In this document: piece after piece, positions 46,796 through 56,420 of the stretch
Layout: each line of letters begins with the position of its first letter
Position numbering within the stretch: position 1 is the stretch's first letter
DNA from: an uncultured Saccharospirillaceae bacterium
GTDB lineage: Bacteria; Pseudomonadota; Gammaproteobacteria; Pseudomonadales; Oceanobacteraceae
Assembly (NCBI GenBank): GCA_947499545.1
Contig: CANMOZ010000005.1
Span: 124,001-188,000 of the forward strand
Length of the DNA stretch: 64,000 nt
Direction: 5' to 3'
Position numbers and translations under genes: made by a program
The notes under the pieces: generated by a model
What the model was told of the DNA's origin: nothing
The model's input: the letters and a program-made list of their open reading frames with translations, nothing else
The model's database searches: none

Positions 46796-47781
46796 TCTGC
46801 AAAGTACGCTACCAGTTCATTGAGTCGACCTAGTGAGTCTTCAGAGAAGAGCAACAGTAGATCACAGTTCACATTGAAATTTTCAATTCGATAAGTAATT
46901 TCAATAGCAAGCGTCTCACGCCAACGCTTGGCCCCTGATTTAACCAAATCGGCCACCTGAGTATGTTGCCCTAATACAACGGGATAATTTTGACTAAAGC
47001 CAATATCCAATTGCTCAGACAGTCCATTTAAACAAGCGCCAATCAATACACTCGATACGTCAATCAACAGCTCAATTTCGACTCGCTCATCAATGTCGCC
47101 TTTGTATTTCATGAGTCGAGCAATGTCTGGGAAACTGGCATCTGGAAAAATGAGCAACGCTTCGCCGGCAATACCAAACCCGATAAACCCTTGGCAAACG
47201 GCAGATACCTCTTCTTCTTCTGTAAACTGCAACGCCATCGCCAGTTCATTCACCGCCAACTTGTTCACTCGAGGTATGGGTAATTCAATAAAGGCGCCTA
47301 AAAGGCGAGCCAGTAAGTCACCGGCTCTTCCCATCGCAACGTTCATGATTTCTTGGTAACAATCCATCAGCTCCACTTCGGGTTCAGGTTTAGCCTGTGG
47401 AGCCCCAACATCATGCATCATCAACCCATAATTGTTGATGATGGTTCTCAAGGTATCGGCATCGACGGGTTTTTTAATAAATTCCAATGCGCCCAAGCGC
47501 TTAACTCGCTGCATGGCTTCTGGCTGTATGTCGCCCGATACCACAATCACCATGCAGGGGAGACTCTCATCCTGGATCGCTTGCAGCGTCTGATACCCAT
47601 CACGAACAGGCATATTGAGGTCCAAGAATACGACCTTGCCTTTGCCTGCACGAATATGCTCTAAAGCCATGTCACCATGCTCTGCGAACGTTATATCAAC
47701 GTTCCACTCTTCCGGCAGCGCTCTGGCCATTTGCTTCCGGGCTAACCCAGAGTCATCGCAAATTACGATTGGTGCTGTCAT
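46792..47781 (-). CDS. response regulator with CheC/CheX-like phosphatase domain
   Basis: A 329-residue protein. Residues 1-125 form a receiver (VICDDSGLARKQM, phosphoacceptor Asp in FLDLNMPVRDG, conserved Lys in EFIKKPV). Residues about 135-325 resemble CheC/CheX/FliY phosphatases; YQEIMNVAMGRAGDLLARLL has the E-x2-N active-site pattern. CheC-type domains remove phosphate from receivers such as CheY. The second repeat (VSSVLIGACLNGL) lacks that pattern. It is the promoter-proximal partner of the diguanylate cyclase gene (four-base overlap). The signal path from receiver to phosphatase or to the cyclase is inferred. Confidence 0.82.
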   Translation of the reverse strand: MTAPIVICDDSGLARKQMARALPEEWNVDITFAEHGDMALEHIRAGKGKVVFLDLNMPVRDGYQTLQAIQDESLPCMVIVVSGDIQPEAMQRVKRLGALEFIKKPVDADTLRTIINNYGLMMHDVGAPQAKPEPEVELMDCYQEIMNVAMGRAGDLLARLLGAFIELPIPRVNKLAVNELAMALQFTEEEEVSAVCQGFIGFGIAGEALLIFPDASFPDIARLMKYKGDIDERVEIELLIDVSSVLIGACLNGLSEQLDIGFSQNYPVVLGQHTQVADLVKSGAKRWRETLAIEITYRIENFNVNCDLLLLFSEDSLGRLNELVAYFAE

Positions 47782-47875
47782 ATTCAGCCTTTACCCTACA
47801 CCCAACACCTAGATTTTATTAATCACTATCAATCACTTATCATTCACTTGAGGGTTCGTGCTGTGCCACCACACC

Positions 47876-50107
47876 CTACTTACTTGTATGTTTGAAGGTG
47901 CCATCCCAGTCATCGGGCAATATTTGCCCTTCTAACTCGCGTATACGTTTACTATAGACTTTATAGAGTTCTCTTGGCGCAATTGTGATCAGTCTGTCTA
48001 ACCCATTCTGAGCCAATGCCCATTCGCGCTTTAAATATGAGCTGTAAACCTGGGACCATTGTTCTAATTCTTCGATCAAGGAAGGGTCGGCTTCGTTGGT
48101 ATAGCCAAATGGCCGATAAACACTGACGGGTTCTTCTTTGCCTTTTACCTGAATCTTATCAATAAATTGGCAAAGAACGCCTTCTGTTCGCAAGTAGGTC
48201 GTCTCACTGATTAAGAAAGGAACTCCGTAAAATTTTGTAATGCTTTCCAGGCGTGAGCCCAAATTGACCGCATCCCCCAGCACCGTATAAGCCCTGCGGA
48301 ATTTTGACCCCATATCCCCCACATTCATGAACCCTGTATTAATGCCCACACCAATGCTTATTTCAGGGAGCCCTTTTTCTTTAAATTCAGACTTAAGATC
48401 TTCCGTTAATTTCAACATCTTAAGCGCTGCATTCACTGCATGCTGTGGATGCCTTTCATCTTCTATAGGCGCCCCCCAAAAAGCCATGACCATATCGCCC
48501 ACATATTTATCAATGGTGCCTTCGTTATCAAAAATGGCTTCCGTTATGGGAGTAAAGTACTCATTTAACATGAGTTTTAGCTGGTTGGCGGTAAGGCTTT
48601 CTGAGATGTTAGTGAACCCTCGAATATCTGAAAACAATACCGTGAGCTCTTTGTATTCTCCTTGAAAGCCATAAGATTCTGGGTCTTCAATCATATGATC
48701 AATGTGCGCAGGTGGCACATATTGATCAAACATGCCTTTTAGGCGTTTGCGCTGTTGGCTTTCTCTTAAAAACCCTTCGGTTAGATACACCACCGAAATC
48801 AAGGTTGGGCCAATAATAATGGTGGCACCTGGTAAATCCAGTCCATGGGTTTGCCACAACCAAAAATTGAACCCCAGCAAGGCAGCGACTAAAGAGCCAC
48901 CTCCTACCACCATTCCCCAAACCCCAATCAAATGGAAAATCAAAATCAACAGTAGAATAGAAACTAATAGCAATACTTGAGTAGCGCCAGCTTCCCAGTC
49001 AGGTCGATAAGTAAAGCCGCCATTAATCAAGGCATCGGCGATACTGGCATGAATTTCAACACCTGGGTATTGAGGTCCAACAGGGGTACTTCGTAAGTCC
49101 GCAAGCCCTATGGCAGAGGTGCCCACAAACACCAATGCATCTTGTACCTGTTCCGGTTTTAATTGGCCTCTTAGGGCCTTCGTTGCCGATAGATAGGGGT
49201 AATGCTGCCTTCCACCTTTATAGGGAATATTGACAAAGCCCCTAGCATCGGTCGGAACCCTGTCTTGAAGTAATCGGACACCGGTCAAAGTATCAATGGT
49301 GCCAATGGAAGCGGTTTCGACGGCAACCTCTTCGATAAACAAGTAATGCATGGCGGCTGCCAGAGATAAGGAAGGGTATAATGCTCCCTTGAATCCGATG
49401 ACTAATGGACTATGCCTGACGATGCCATCCGGATCGGTAAAGGTGGTAACGAACCCCCCTCCTGCCGCAGACTCGGTTAAAGTAGCTAAATTACCGGTAT
49501 ACCCTGGTCTTTTGAGCACCACCAAAGGTTCATAGGTTTCGGGCTCTAGTCGTTTAATCGGCTGGGGCAGCGCCCCCACTTTGAGGTTAGGGTTTTCTTC
49601 GAAAAAAAAGCCCAAAACACCGCCCGATTCATTCAGTTGTTGAGCAAAGCCCTCATCTGCGTCAAGGTTGGGGGCTATTTCAGCCAGCTCTTTTAACCAA
49701 TCAGGTGACTCATCTTGAGCAAGAAAAGCTCTAATCACTTGATTGGCTGGGTTTCTTTGCGGTTCAGAAAAAACCACATCGAAAGCGATGGTAGCCGCTC
49801 CTTGATCCATCAACGCTTGAACCAACCGCCCCACTTTCTCACGGCTCCAGGGCCAACGTCCTTCGGCTAAAAGCGATTCAGCATCAATATCAATAATGAG
49901 GATTGGGGTTTCGCTTGCTGCCTTTGGACGTAAAGCAAGTGACAATTCTAATCGTATGTCGTAATAGAGACTTTCAAGGCGGTTAATCAACCCAGGCGCA
50001 TGAGTGTCGTAACCACTTAGCAACCCAGCAAATATGAACCAAATACCTCCAGCACACCAGGGAGATATGCGCTGCTTGGCTAACCATCTAACCCAACTGC
50101 GAGTCAA
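47876..50107 (-). CDS. CHASE2-domain class III adenylate/guanylate cyclase
   Basis: A 743-residue inner-membrane protein starting with TTG at 50107 behind GAGGGAG. One membrane segment near residues 15-35 is followed by a large periplasmic CHASE2 sensor domain (about 40-350), then three membrane segments (about 360-440), then a class III cyclase domain (about 480-660) with LTVLFSDIRGFTNISESL, the metal-binding DKYVGDMVMAFWG and NTGFMNVGDMG. It makes cAMP or cGMP from ATP or GTP in the cytoplasm in response to a periplasmic cue. Substrate-selecting residues were not resolved here. The gene is divergent from the HAMP kinase gene. Confidence 0.88.
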   Translation of the reverse strand: MTRSWVRWLAKQRISPWCAGGIWFIFAGLLSGYDTHAPGLINRLESLYYDIRLELSLALRPKAASETPILIIDIDAESLLAEGRWPWSREKVGRLVQALMDQGAATIAFDVVFSEPQRNPANQVIRAFLAQDESPDWLKELAEIAPNLDADEGFAQQLNESGGVLGFFFEENPNLKVGALPQPIKRLEPETYEPLVVLKRPGYTGNLATLTESAAGGGFVTTFTDPDGIVRHSPLVIGFKGALYPSLSLAAAMHYLFIEEVAVETASIGTIDTLTGVRLLQDRVPTDARGFVNIPYKGGRQHYPYLSATKALRGQLKPEQVQDALVFVGTSAIGLADLRSTPVGPQYPGVEIHASIADALINGGFTYRPDWEAGATQVLLLVSILLLILIFHLIGVWGMVVGGGSLVAALLGFNFWLWQTHGLDLPGATIIIGPTLISVVYLTEGFLRESQQRKRLKGMFDQYVPPAHIDHMIEDPESYGFQGEYKELTVLFSDIRGFTNISESLTANQLKLMLNEYFTPITEAIFDNEGTIDKYVGDMVMAFWGAPIEDERHPQHAVNAALKMLKLTEDLKSEFKEKGLPEISIGVGINTGFMNVGDMGSKFRRAYTVLGDAVNLGSRLESITKFYGVPFLISETTYLRTEGVLCQFIDKIQVKGKEEPVSVYRPFGYTNEADPSLIEELEQWSQVYSSYLKREWALAQNGLDRLITIAPRELYKVYSKRIRELEGQILPDDWDGTFKHTSK

Positions 50108-50352
50108 TTGAATGCTCCCTCAAGGCAGTGCCTCTCTACAGGTTAGCAAGCTTTTGCCAACCCCTTAGCCCTTAACCTTCGATCGTTACTGAGTAAATGT
50201 CGTAAATCACCAACCAATATTGAGATTTTGGTCCAGTATTAAGAGAGGCGAATTGGTTTTGGAGGCCTTACTGCCAAGACGTTGCGCAGTGGGGAATGAG
50301 GTTGGTTTGAAGTGCCTCCTCAAAAGGATTCAGGCACATACAAATCAATTTA

Positions 50353-52044
50353 ATGGCGATTCAAAGCCCAATAGCTCCTTTTAATCTCAGCAGCCGTTTT
50401 ATATGCAGCATGCTTGGTACATCCATGAAAGATGAATCCATCCAAGATGAAGTCACGATGCCCGATCACGGAAATGATCGCCAATACGTGCGGCATCGTC
50501 AGGTCGCCATTAAGCTGCTTGCCTTAATACTGTTGATGAGTTCGGCCATTACGCTTATCGCCACCATCCTTATATTGCTGACCGACTTCTACAGCGAGTC
50601 GAGCGCAATGGATGACTCATTAAATCGCGCCGTTTCTGCGAGTTTAGGAGGCCTTGGTCATAGCGTATGGCATTACGATGATGCCACCACAAAAATCCAG
50701 CTTGAAGGATTGCTAAACGTTCAGGGCGTCAACTACGCAAAGATCACGACTAATCAAGGCTTCAGTTACGAAGTTGGAGAACCGGTTACCGGGCAATTCG
50801 TCTATCGCCAAAACCAGCCCCTTACCTACAAAGAGCAGGAAATTGCTCAACTAGAACTTATTGTTTCTAAGCAATTTATTTTAAATAAAGTGATTGCTAA
50901 AGCCTTCAATATACTGCTAACCCAAGCCGGTAAAACCTTTGTTGTTTCACTCGCGATTCTCTGGTTGGTCCACAAAATCATTACTCGACATCTCATCCAT
51001 ATATCAGACTACGCCTCGACCATGACTTCAAAGGAGTTGGATAAAGAGTTGGTACTGGATAAAAAAGAGGACAACGACGAAATAGACCGTCTTGCCTCTG
51101 CGCTGAATCAAATGCGAGGAGCCATGCAGCGGGATTTCCAGGCTCGAGCATCGGCTGAGCAAGCGCTTATGAAACTTTCAAGTGATTTAGACCAAAAGGT
51201 TCAGGAGAGAACCAGGGAGTTAGAGTCGGCCAATAAAGACCTAAGCGAACTGATTCGAGAGCTGAAAAATGCCCAACAACGCATTGTGTTGGCTGAAAAA
51301 TCTGCCGCTTTAGGGCAACTCGTTTTCGGTGTCGCGCACGAACTTAATACCCCACTCGGCAACGCCATCATGGCAAGCTCCGGGATTGCTCAAGAATTGT
51401 CAAAAGAACCCGAATTCCAGAACCCTGAAATGATTCAAGAATACGCCAAAATTACTGAAAAAAGCCTTAAGCGAGCAGCTGACATTATTCAAGCATTCCG
51501 TCAGATTTCTGCTAACCGCGAGGAGATAGATGAATACTTCAACGTGCACAGCGCCGTTGAAGACATGCAGACTGCGCTTCAAATGCAATTAAATTCTGAA
51601 TCAGAGTTGATCATCAATATTCCTCAAGAACTCTACGCAACCACCAAAAAGAAAGCATTACTTAAATGCATAGAAGGACTCGTCGTCAACGCTCAATATC
51701 ATGGTTATGGCATGGACGTTCCTGGCGTCATTCAGATCACAGGAAAAATGGAAGATCACGAATTACAAATCAATGTGCTTGATAAAGGTTCAGGCATTAA
51801 AGAAGAGAACAAATACCGTGTCTTTGATCCCTTTTTCACGACAGACCGTATTTCAGGAAAAATTGGGATCGGACTGAGCGTCATTCATAACCTCGTTACA
51901 ACGCTTATGGCCGGTCACATTGAATGTCATTCTACCGAAGGGAAAGGCAGTGAATTTTCCATCTGCATTCCTTTACAACCCCAGCGAGAGCTAGAATCGC
52001 CTCCACAAGAAAAACCTGTTATAACACAACTTAAAGATTCTTAA
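50353..52044 (+). CDS. HAMP-domain sensor histidine kinase
   Basis: An inner-membrane kinase of 563 residues in the longest frame. Two membrane segments (about residues 52-75 and 190-212) flank a periplasmic domain of about 110 residues. A HAMP-like region and a coiled coil to about residue 310 follow, then HisKA with the phosphorylated His in VFGVAHELNTPLGNAIM, and an HATPase with N, G1 and G2 boxes (GLVVNAQYHGYGMD, DKGSGI, KIGIGLSV). The N-terminus is uncertain: Mets at 50425 and 50458 are alternatives and none has a strong ribosome binding site. There is no adjacent response regulator. The periplasmic signal is unknown. Confidence 0.85.
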   Translation: MAIQSPIAPFNLSSRFICSMLGTSMKDESIQDEVTMPDHGNDRQYVRHRQVAIKLLALILLMSSAITLIATILILLTDFYSESSAMDDSLNRAVSASLGGLGHSVWHYDDATTKIQLEGLLNVQGVNYAKITTNQGFSYEVGEPVTGQFVYRQNQPLTYKEQEIAQLELIVSKQFILNKVIAKAFNILLTQAGKTFVVSLAILWLVHKIITRHLIHISDYASTMTSKELDKELVLDKKEDNDEIDRLASALNQMRGAMQRDFQARASAEQALMKLSSDLDQKVQERTRELESANKDLSELIRELKNAQQRIVLAEKSAALGQLVFGVAHELNTPLGNAIMASSGIAQELSKEPEFQNPEMIQEYAKITEKSLKRAADIIQAFRQISANREEIDEYFNVHSAVEDMQTALQMQLNSESELIINIPQELYATTKKKALLKCIEGLVVNAQYHGYGMDVPGVIQITGKMEDHELQINVLDKGSGIKEENKYRVFDPFFTTDRISGKIGIGLSVIHNLVTTLMAGHIECHSTEGKGSEFSICIPLQPQRELESPPQEKPVITQLKDS

Positions 52045-52101
52045 AGCACACTCTATCAACGATCACTTTCTTACCGCTCTTGTATTACTTTGGGAGTACC
52101 A

Positions 52102-52539
52102 ATGGAATTAAAGACTTATCACATCAAAAAGGACAACAAAGATATCATTGATCTATACATTAACACCTTTACTCAAGCGAGCAACAAAACAGAAGGAGAG
52201 AGAATTGGGCAATTAGTCGAACATATCTTTCAAACATCAAAGACACAAGATATCCATGCGTTTACAGCCTCGAACAATAAGTGCATCATTGGCTGTATTA
52301 TTTTTACACCCTTAAATTTAACGAATGCCAGGAGCACACATCTACTCTCACCAGTCGCCGTACACAGTCAACACCAAAAGCAAGGCATAGGTAAAAAACT
52401 CATTCAATTTGGACTTGAGGAACTTAAACACAAGGGCACTGAGTGGGTTATGACGTATGGAGACCCTGAGTATTATTCACAGTTTGGTTTCTCATGGATA
52501 AGTGAAAAAACGATTATACCGCCCTCTCCCTTAAGCTAA
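52102..52539 (+). CDS. GNAT-family N-acetyltransferase
   Basis: A 145-residue cytoplasmic acetyltransferase with the acetyl-CoA-binding motif region HLLSPVAVHSQHQKQGIGKK (V-x-x-x-x-Q/R-x-x-G-x-G/A) and a C-terminal DPEYYSQFGFSW segment, usual in YhbS-like members. The ATG at 52102 follows GGGAG by five bases and is preferred to a TTG at 52090. Substrate unknown. Single gene after the kinase. Confidence 0.85.
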   Translation: MELKTYHIKKDNKDIIDLYINTFTQASNKTEGERIGQLVEHIFQTSKTQDIHAFTASNNKCIIGCIIFTPLNLTNARSTHLLSPVAVHSQHQKQGIGKKLIQFGLEELKHKGTEWVMTYGDPEYYSQFGFSWISEKTIIPPSPLS

Positions 52540-52764
52540 CCTAAGGGTTGGTTGTTATTGCCACTCACCAACAAAAAGCTCCCTACAGGTGCTACAAAAG
52601 CAAACTGCATCGCCCCTTTTAACATCAAAGAATGGTGGTAGCTAACGCCACCTTTATTCAATGTGTATTTGCATAGCTTCATTCGTTGTTATCAATGACC
52701 CTATTGATGCTAAAATGCAAAACCGATACAGGATTTTGGGGTTCTCATCCAGGGCAATAAGATT

Positions 52765-54048
52765 ATGCGCATTCTCGTAACGGGTGGTAACGGTTTTATC
52801 GGTCGAGCTGTTGTAGCTTGGCTACTGACACACCAACACGAGGTGATATTAGTTGCTAGGCAAGCAAAAAATACACCCCGCCACCCTCAATGCAAGATTA
52901 AAATAATGTCCATTGAACGCTTCACCTCTCCAGAAGATTGGTACAACTTACTGGATCAGGTTGAGGGTGTTATAAATTGTTTAGGCGTATTAGAGGCCAA
53001 CCCAGAAACCTTCAATCGCTTGCATTGTGAGGTTCCTAGAGCGCTCGCTTTAGCCTGCTCTCAAAAAGACGTACAGGTTCTCATTCAGCTCTCAGCGATG
53101 GGAAACCCTAGTAGCGGGGAGTTTATTGCCAGCAAACACCGTGGTGATCAGGCAATGATGGATGCCTTCGATAAAACCAGAGTCGTAAGGCCATCTGTCG
53201 TTCTATCAACCAATGGTTCCTACGGTGGCACATCGTTAATGAGGGGCGTTGCTTCTTTGCCAATATTGCCTTTACCTAAAGGTCTAACGGGGCATTTCCA
53301 GCCCATATTATTGGACGATCTTTGTGAAGTCATTGGGCGCCTTTTAACGTATAAAGGGGCTCAGCAATGCTTTTACCCTGCCTCTAAAGACACTTATGAA
53401 CTGGGTGCCTTTTTTCAGGATGTTAGGCAATGGTTCGGCTGGAAGCCGGCTAAAATAATTCATTACCCCAAAGCTCTCTTTAATGCAGGCTTAAAACTCA
53501 ACCAACGCCTTTCATGGTTACCTTTTAACCAAACCTTGCTTGACATGCTCGAAAACGGAAACCAAGTATCCAATACCGAGCACGATGCTCTATTCAAAGA
53601 GTTGAATTATCCTATCCAATCGGTAAAGGAAACCCTTGCTGTTTCACCCAGCTATGTACAAGACCGCTGGCACGCTAAACTCTTTTGGTTGATTCCTTTT
53701 TGCTTTATTACGTTGTTTTTCATTTGGGTCGTTTCAGGAATGGCTGGCTGGTTTGCATCACCCCAAGCCTTCACTCCCCTATTATCAGAGATGGGGGTCT
53801 CTGAACATATCCAACCCAAAATGGTCTTGGCATTTAGTTTATGGGACTGGCTATTGGCTTTGGGCTTACTCATTAAACCGATGAGAAACATAACGCTGTA
53901 TTTAATGCTACTTTCCACCCTCGGTTACAGTGCAATCTTAGGCAGCATTGCTCCTAGCACCTGGCTTGATCCCCTTGGCGGAATGATTAAAAACCTTGCA
54001 ATCATACCCATCATTCTATGCTGTCTATTGTTTAGCGATAAGCGTTAA
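52765..54048 (+). CDS. NAD-binding epimerase-like protein with C-terminal DoxX-like domain
   Basis: A 427-residue protein. Residues 1-210 form an extended short-chain-dehydrogenase (epimerase-like) domain starting VTGGNGFIGRAVVAWLL. Residues about 300-427 contain four hydrophobic segments resembling DoxX-like membrane domains, with conserved WFASP and IKP segments. This fusion is common in proteobacteria, usually unnamed. It lies 29 bp upstream of a DUF2269 gene on the same strand and forms a two-gene unit with it. A role in membrane or redox metabolism is inferred. Confidence 0.82.
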   Translation: MRILVTGGNGFIGRAVVAWLLTHQHEVILVARQAKNTPRHPQCKIKIMSIERFTSPEDWYNLLDQVEGVINCLGVLEANPETFNRLHCEVPRALALACSQKDVQVLIQLSAMGNPSSGEFIASKHRGDQAMMDAFDKTRVVRPSVVLSTNGSYGGTSLMRGVASLPILPLPKGLTGHFQPILLDDLCEVIGRLLTYKGAQQCFYPASKDTYELGAFFQDVRQWFGWKPAKIIHYPKALFNAGLKLNQRLSWLPFNQTLLDMLENGNQVSNTEHDALFKELNYPIQSVKETLAVSPSYVQDRWHAKLFWLIPFCFITLFFIWVVSGMAGWFASPQAFTPLLSEMGVSEHIQPKMVLAFSLWDWLLALGLLIKPMRNITLYLMLLSTLGYSAILGSIAPSTWLDPLGGMIKNLAIIPIILCCLLFSDKR

Positions 54049-54077
54049 CGCATTGGTTTCTAACAGATAGGAAATCC

Positions 54078-54551
54078 ATGGACCCAGTCTACTATCACTC
54101 GTTAAAATTGCTGCACATCTTATCGGCAACGCTCTTAATAGGAACAGGCATTGGAAGCGTCTATTATATGTGGCGCGCCGACCGATCAAACCAACTTGAT
54201 ACCATTGCACTCACCAGCAAACACCTTGTCACAGCCGATTGGTTATTTACCTTGCCTGCCGCCATCGTACAACCCATCACCGGCATTTTAATGGCCCAAC
54301 ATCTCGGTATAAAGTTTAATACGCCTTGGTTATTCAGCAGCATAGGGCTTTACATGTTAATGGGGTGCTGTTGGATACCCGTCGTTTGGATTCAAATACG
54401 AGTCGCGAGTATCACTCAGCAGTCTGTTGTAAATAAAACGTCCTTACCCAAGCGCTACCACCAACTGATGCGTTATTGGTATGCACTTGGGGTACCTGCC
54501 TTTGTTGCCATTTTAGCAATCGTGTACTTTATGGTATTCAAGCCTTATTAA
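54078..54551 (+). CDS. DUF2269 family membrane protein
   Basis: A 157-residue inner-membrane protein with four hydrophobic segments and the family start pattern YYHSLKLLHILSATLLIGTG. The histidine in KLLHILSA and the Trp-rich second half are typical of DUF2269. It follows the epimerase-DoxX gene by 29 bp, so the two products may act together at the membrane. The function of the family is not established. Confidence 0.82.
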   Translation: MDPVYYHSLKLLHILSATLLIGTGIGSVYYMWRADRSNQLDTIALTSKHLVTADWLFTLPAAIVQPITGILMAQHLGIKFNTPWLFSSIGLYMLMGCCWIPVVWIQIRVASITQQSVVNKTSLPKRYHQLMRYWYALGVPAFVAILAIVYFMVFKPY

Positions 54552-54609
54552 TAAGGCATTTCTTGAATTAAAGAAAAGTCAGCAAAACGACCCAATGCAG
54601 CAGATATCT

Positions 54610-54640
54610 TAATCAACCTTTTATTGATTAGGTGTTTTTG
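54610..54640 (+). terminator. possible terminator after DUF2269 gene
   Basis: TAATCAA (54610-54616) pairs with TTGATTA (54624-54630), followed by GGTGTTTTTG. It overlaps the stop region of the convergent minus-strand gene, so it may serve the plus-strand unit only. Confidence 0.4.
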
Positions 54641-55433
54641 CTTGACTGTGATAAATGTAAGCTAAATCATTGAATAACAGCTCACTAATAGGGGCTATTG
54701 TTGCGTATTGATCCGGAAGCACATCTCGATGAACAATCCATTCGTTGACGCACTGCTCGACCTTCACCTCATGTTTCTTCGTTGGTGAAGCTTGATATGC
54801 CTCAACTGCCTGAATTAATTCAGCGGTTGCCTCACGTAATCCTGAACTGAGGGTAAACTGCTGATGCAATTCTTCATATAATTTATGAGCCAGTTCGCCA
54901 CGCTCCGCAAACTCTTGGGGCTCTTGCCTTTTCCATGTTTGTAATGCATCAACCAACTCATTCGCTAACACCTCTTTAGATGGAACACCATCATTTGATC
55001 CACTTAATGATTCCGTACTCACTTTCTTAGAGTTTTCATGTCGCCCTGTGTCAACGGCCACCTTCATATTCAGCTCGGCGCTGATAGGATATAAAGGAGC
55101 ACTATCTGCAAACGAAAGATCCATTCGAAGATTGAGCTTGTTATCCGATTCAGAAGCGCGAGTGAATTTATCCATCAATGTCGAAAGGTAAGATCCAACA
55201 GCATTCAATGGTTTTGCAAATGAGTGTTCTGATGCTTTTTGTTGCTCCGGATCTTGCAACGCGCGTAAACTCTGAACAACTTGTCTTAGTGACGGGCTTT
55301 TATGGAAAGGAAAGGTTTTTTCTATCGATTCCTCGAAAGTATGATTTCCCAATCGGGTCAAGGCTATTGCAGGTTGATGCTCTTTTGCAAATTGATTTAT
55401 CTGACAAGCAACCTGTGGCTGAATGCTTAGCAT
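54621..55433 (-). CDS. hypothetical protein, 270 residues
   Basis: A soluble, mostly helical protein without signal peptide or membrane segment, enriched in Gln, Glu and Leu. No motif or family is recognised. The coding frame is convergent with the DUF2269 gene. Length, start codon and the absence of a better overlapping frame are the only support. Confidence 0.5.
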   Translation of the reverse strand: MLSIQPQVACQINQFAKEHQPAIALTRLGNHTFEESIEKTFPFHKSPSLRQVVQSLRALQDPEQQKASEHSFAKPLNAVGSYLSTLMDKFTRASESDNKLNLRMDLSFADSAPLYPISAELNMKVAVDTGRHENSKKVSTESLSGSNDGVPSKEVLANELVDALQTWKRQEPQEFAERGELAHKLYEELHQQFTLSSGLREATAELIQAVEAYQASPTKKHEVKVEQCVNEWIVHRDVLPDQYATIAPISELLFNDLAYIYHSQAKTPNQ

Positions 55434-55905
55434 AATAACACTCCCTATTAAAATGAAAATCAGGGCTCCCTTTTTCTATTAATAAGCCCTTTTTAAACAA
55501 TTATCCTATTTTTAAACAAACTGCATCTATTTTTTCCAACCGCTTAATTAAAAACGCTCAAGCAATGAGATATAAACCTAAAGCACTAGATACATTGATT
55601 ACAAAGACAACCAGCCATCTGGTCCAACCTTCAGCAAGTTTCAATGCACAATAACTACAGATAATATTGAGTATTCAACGACCGATATGGGTTTCAAATG
55701 TGGCCCGACAAGATGCCAATATTGAGCAATGACTGATGGTTATACGAAAAAAAGCGTTCGCACACTGACTAAAAAGATGCTCCAAGTCATACGAAAACAA
55801 CAGGAAGTAAGATTTAGAGCAAATTGCCACAAATACCACATTGACAGCTTGTTGTCATAATGACAGAATAGACCCACAAAGATGTCGTAGCAACCTAGCA
55901 AGCTC
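55434..55905. other. intergenic region without recognisable gene
   Basis: About 470 bp, A/T-rich, between divergent genes. It presumably holds both promoters. No hairpin or coding frame stands out; a minus-strand frame at 55740-56177 is an antisense shadow of the next gene. Confidence 0.45.
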
Positions 55906-56379
55906 ATGAACCTAAAATTGTTAATACACACTATCTCAAGCCTAATCGCATTGCTCTGCATGATTACCTTCTCACTTTCAACCCTAGTGGCTGAGGCCTT
56001 TGGTAGCCTAGAGGATATCGCACAGTTAAAAGCTCTTATCGTATTCCCTGGACTTATTATTTTAATTCCTGCCATGATGGCAACTGGCATTAGCGGCAGA
56101 CTCCTTTCCGTTAATAGAAAAGGACGTTTGATAGACGTTAAACAAAAACGTATGATGCTTGCCACGACGAACGGCATGCTTATTTTAGTGCCTTCTGCAT
56201 TGGTATTAAATTATTTAGCTAGTCATGGTTATTGCGGTAACTGCTTTTTCTTTTTCCAGACACTCGAATTAATTGCAGGTGCCGGCAACCTTACTTTAAT
56301 GATATTGAATGTTAGAGATGGATTAAAACTCTCGGGAAGAAATCGAAAAAAACACATAGCGGCAAGATCGGCACTTTAA
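55906..56379 (+). CDS. small membrane protein of unknown function
   Basis: A 157-residue protein with four hydrophobic segments (about residues 8-28, 42-60, 83-104 and 112-135) and a basic C-terminal tail. A CGNCFFF motif near residue 108 has two cysteines, possibly for metal or redox chemistry. I recognise no family with certainty. It is convergent with the HD-GYP gene. Confidence 0.6.
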   Translation: MNLKLLIHTISSLIALLCMITFSLSTLVAEAFGSLEDIAQLKALIVFPGLIILIPAMMATGISGRLLSVNRKGRLIDVKQKRMMLATTNGMLILVPSALVLNYLASHGYCGNCFFFFQTLELIAGAGNLTLMILNVRDGLKLSGRNRKKHIAARSAL

Positions 56380-56420
56380 ACGCCACAAAGATAATTTTTG
56401 GGATTACAATTAAAACACTT

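Noticed and set aside
55740-56177. Minus-strand frame of 145 residues
   Set aside because: It is antisense to a four-helix membrane protein whose own frame is more protein-like.
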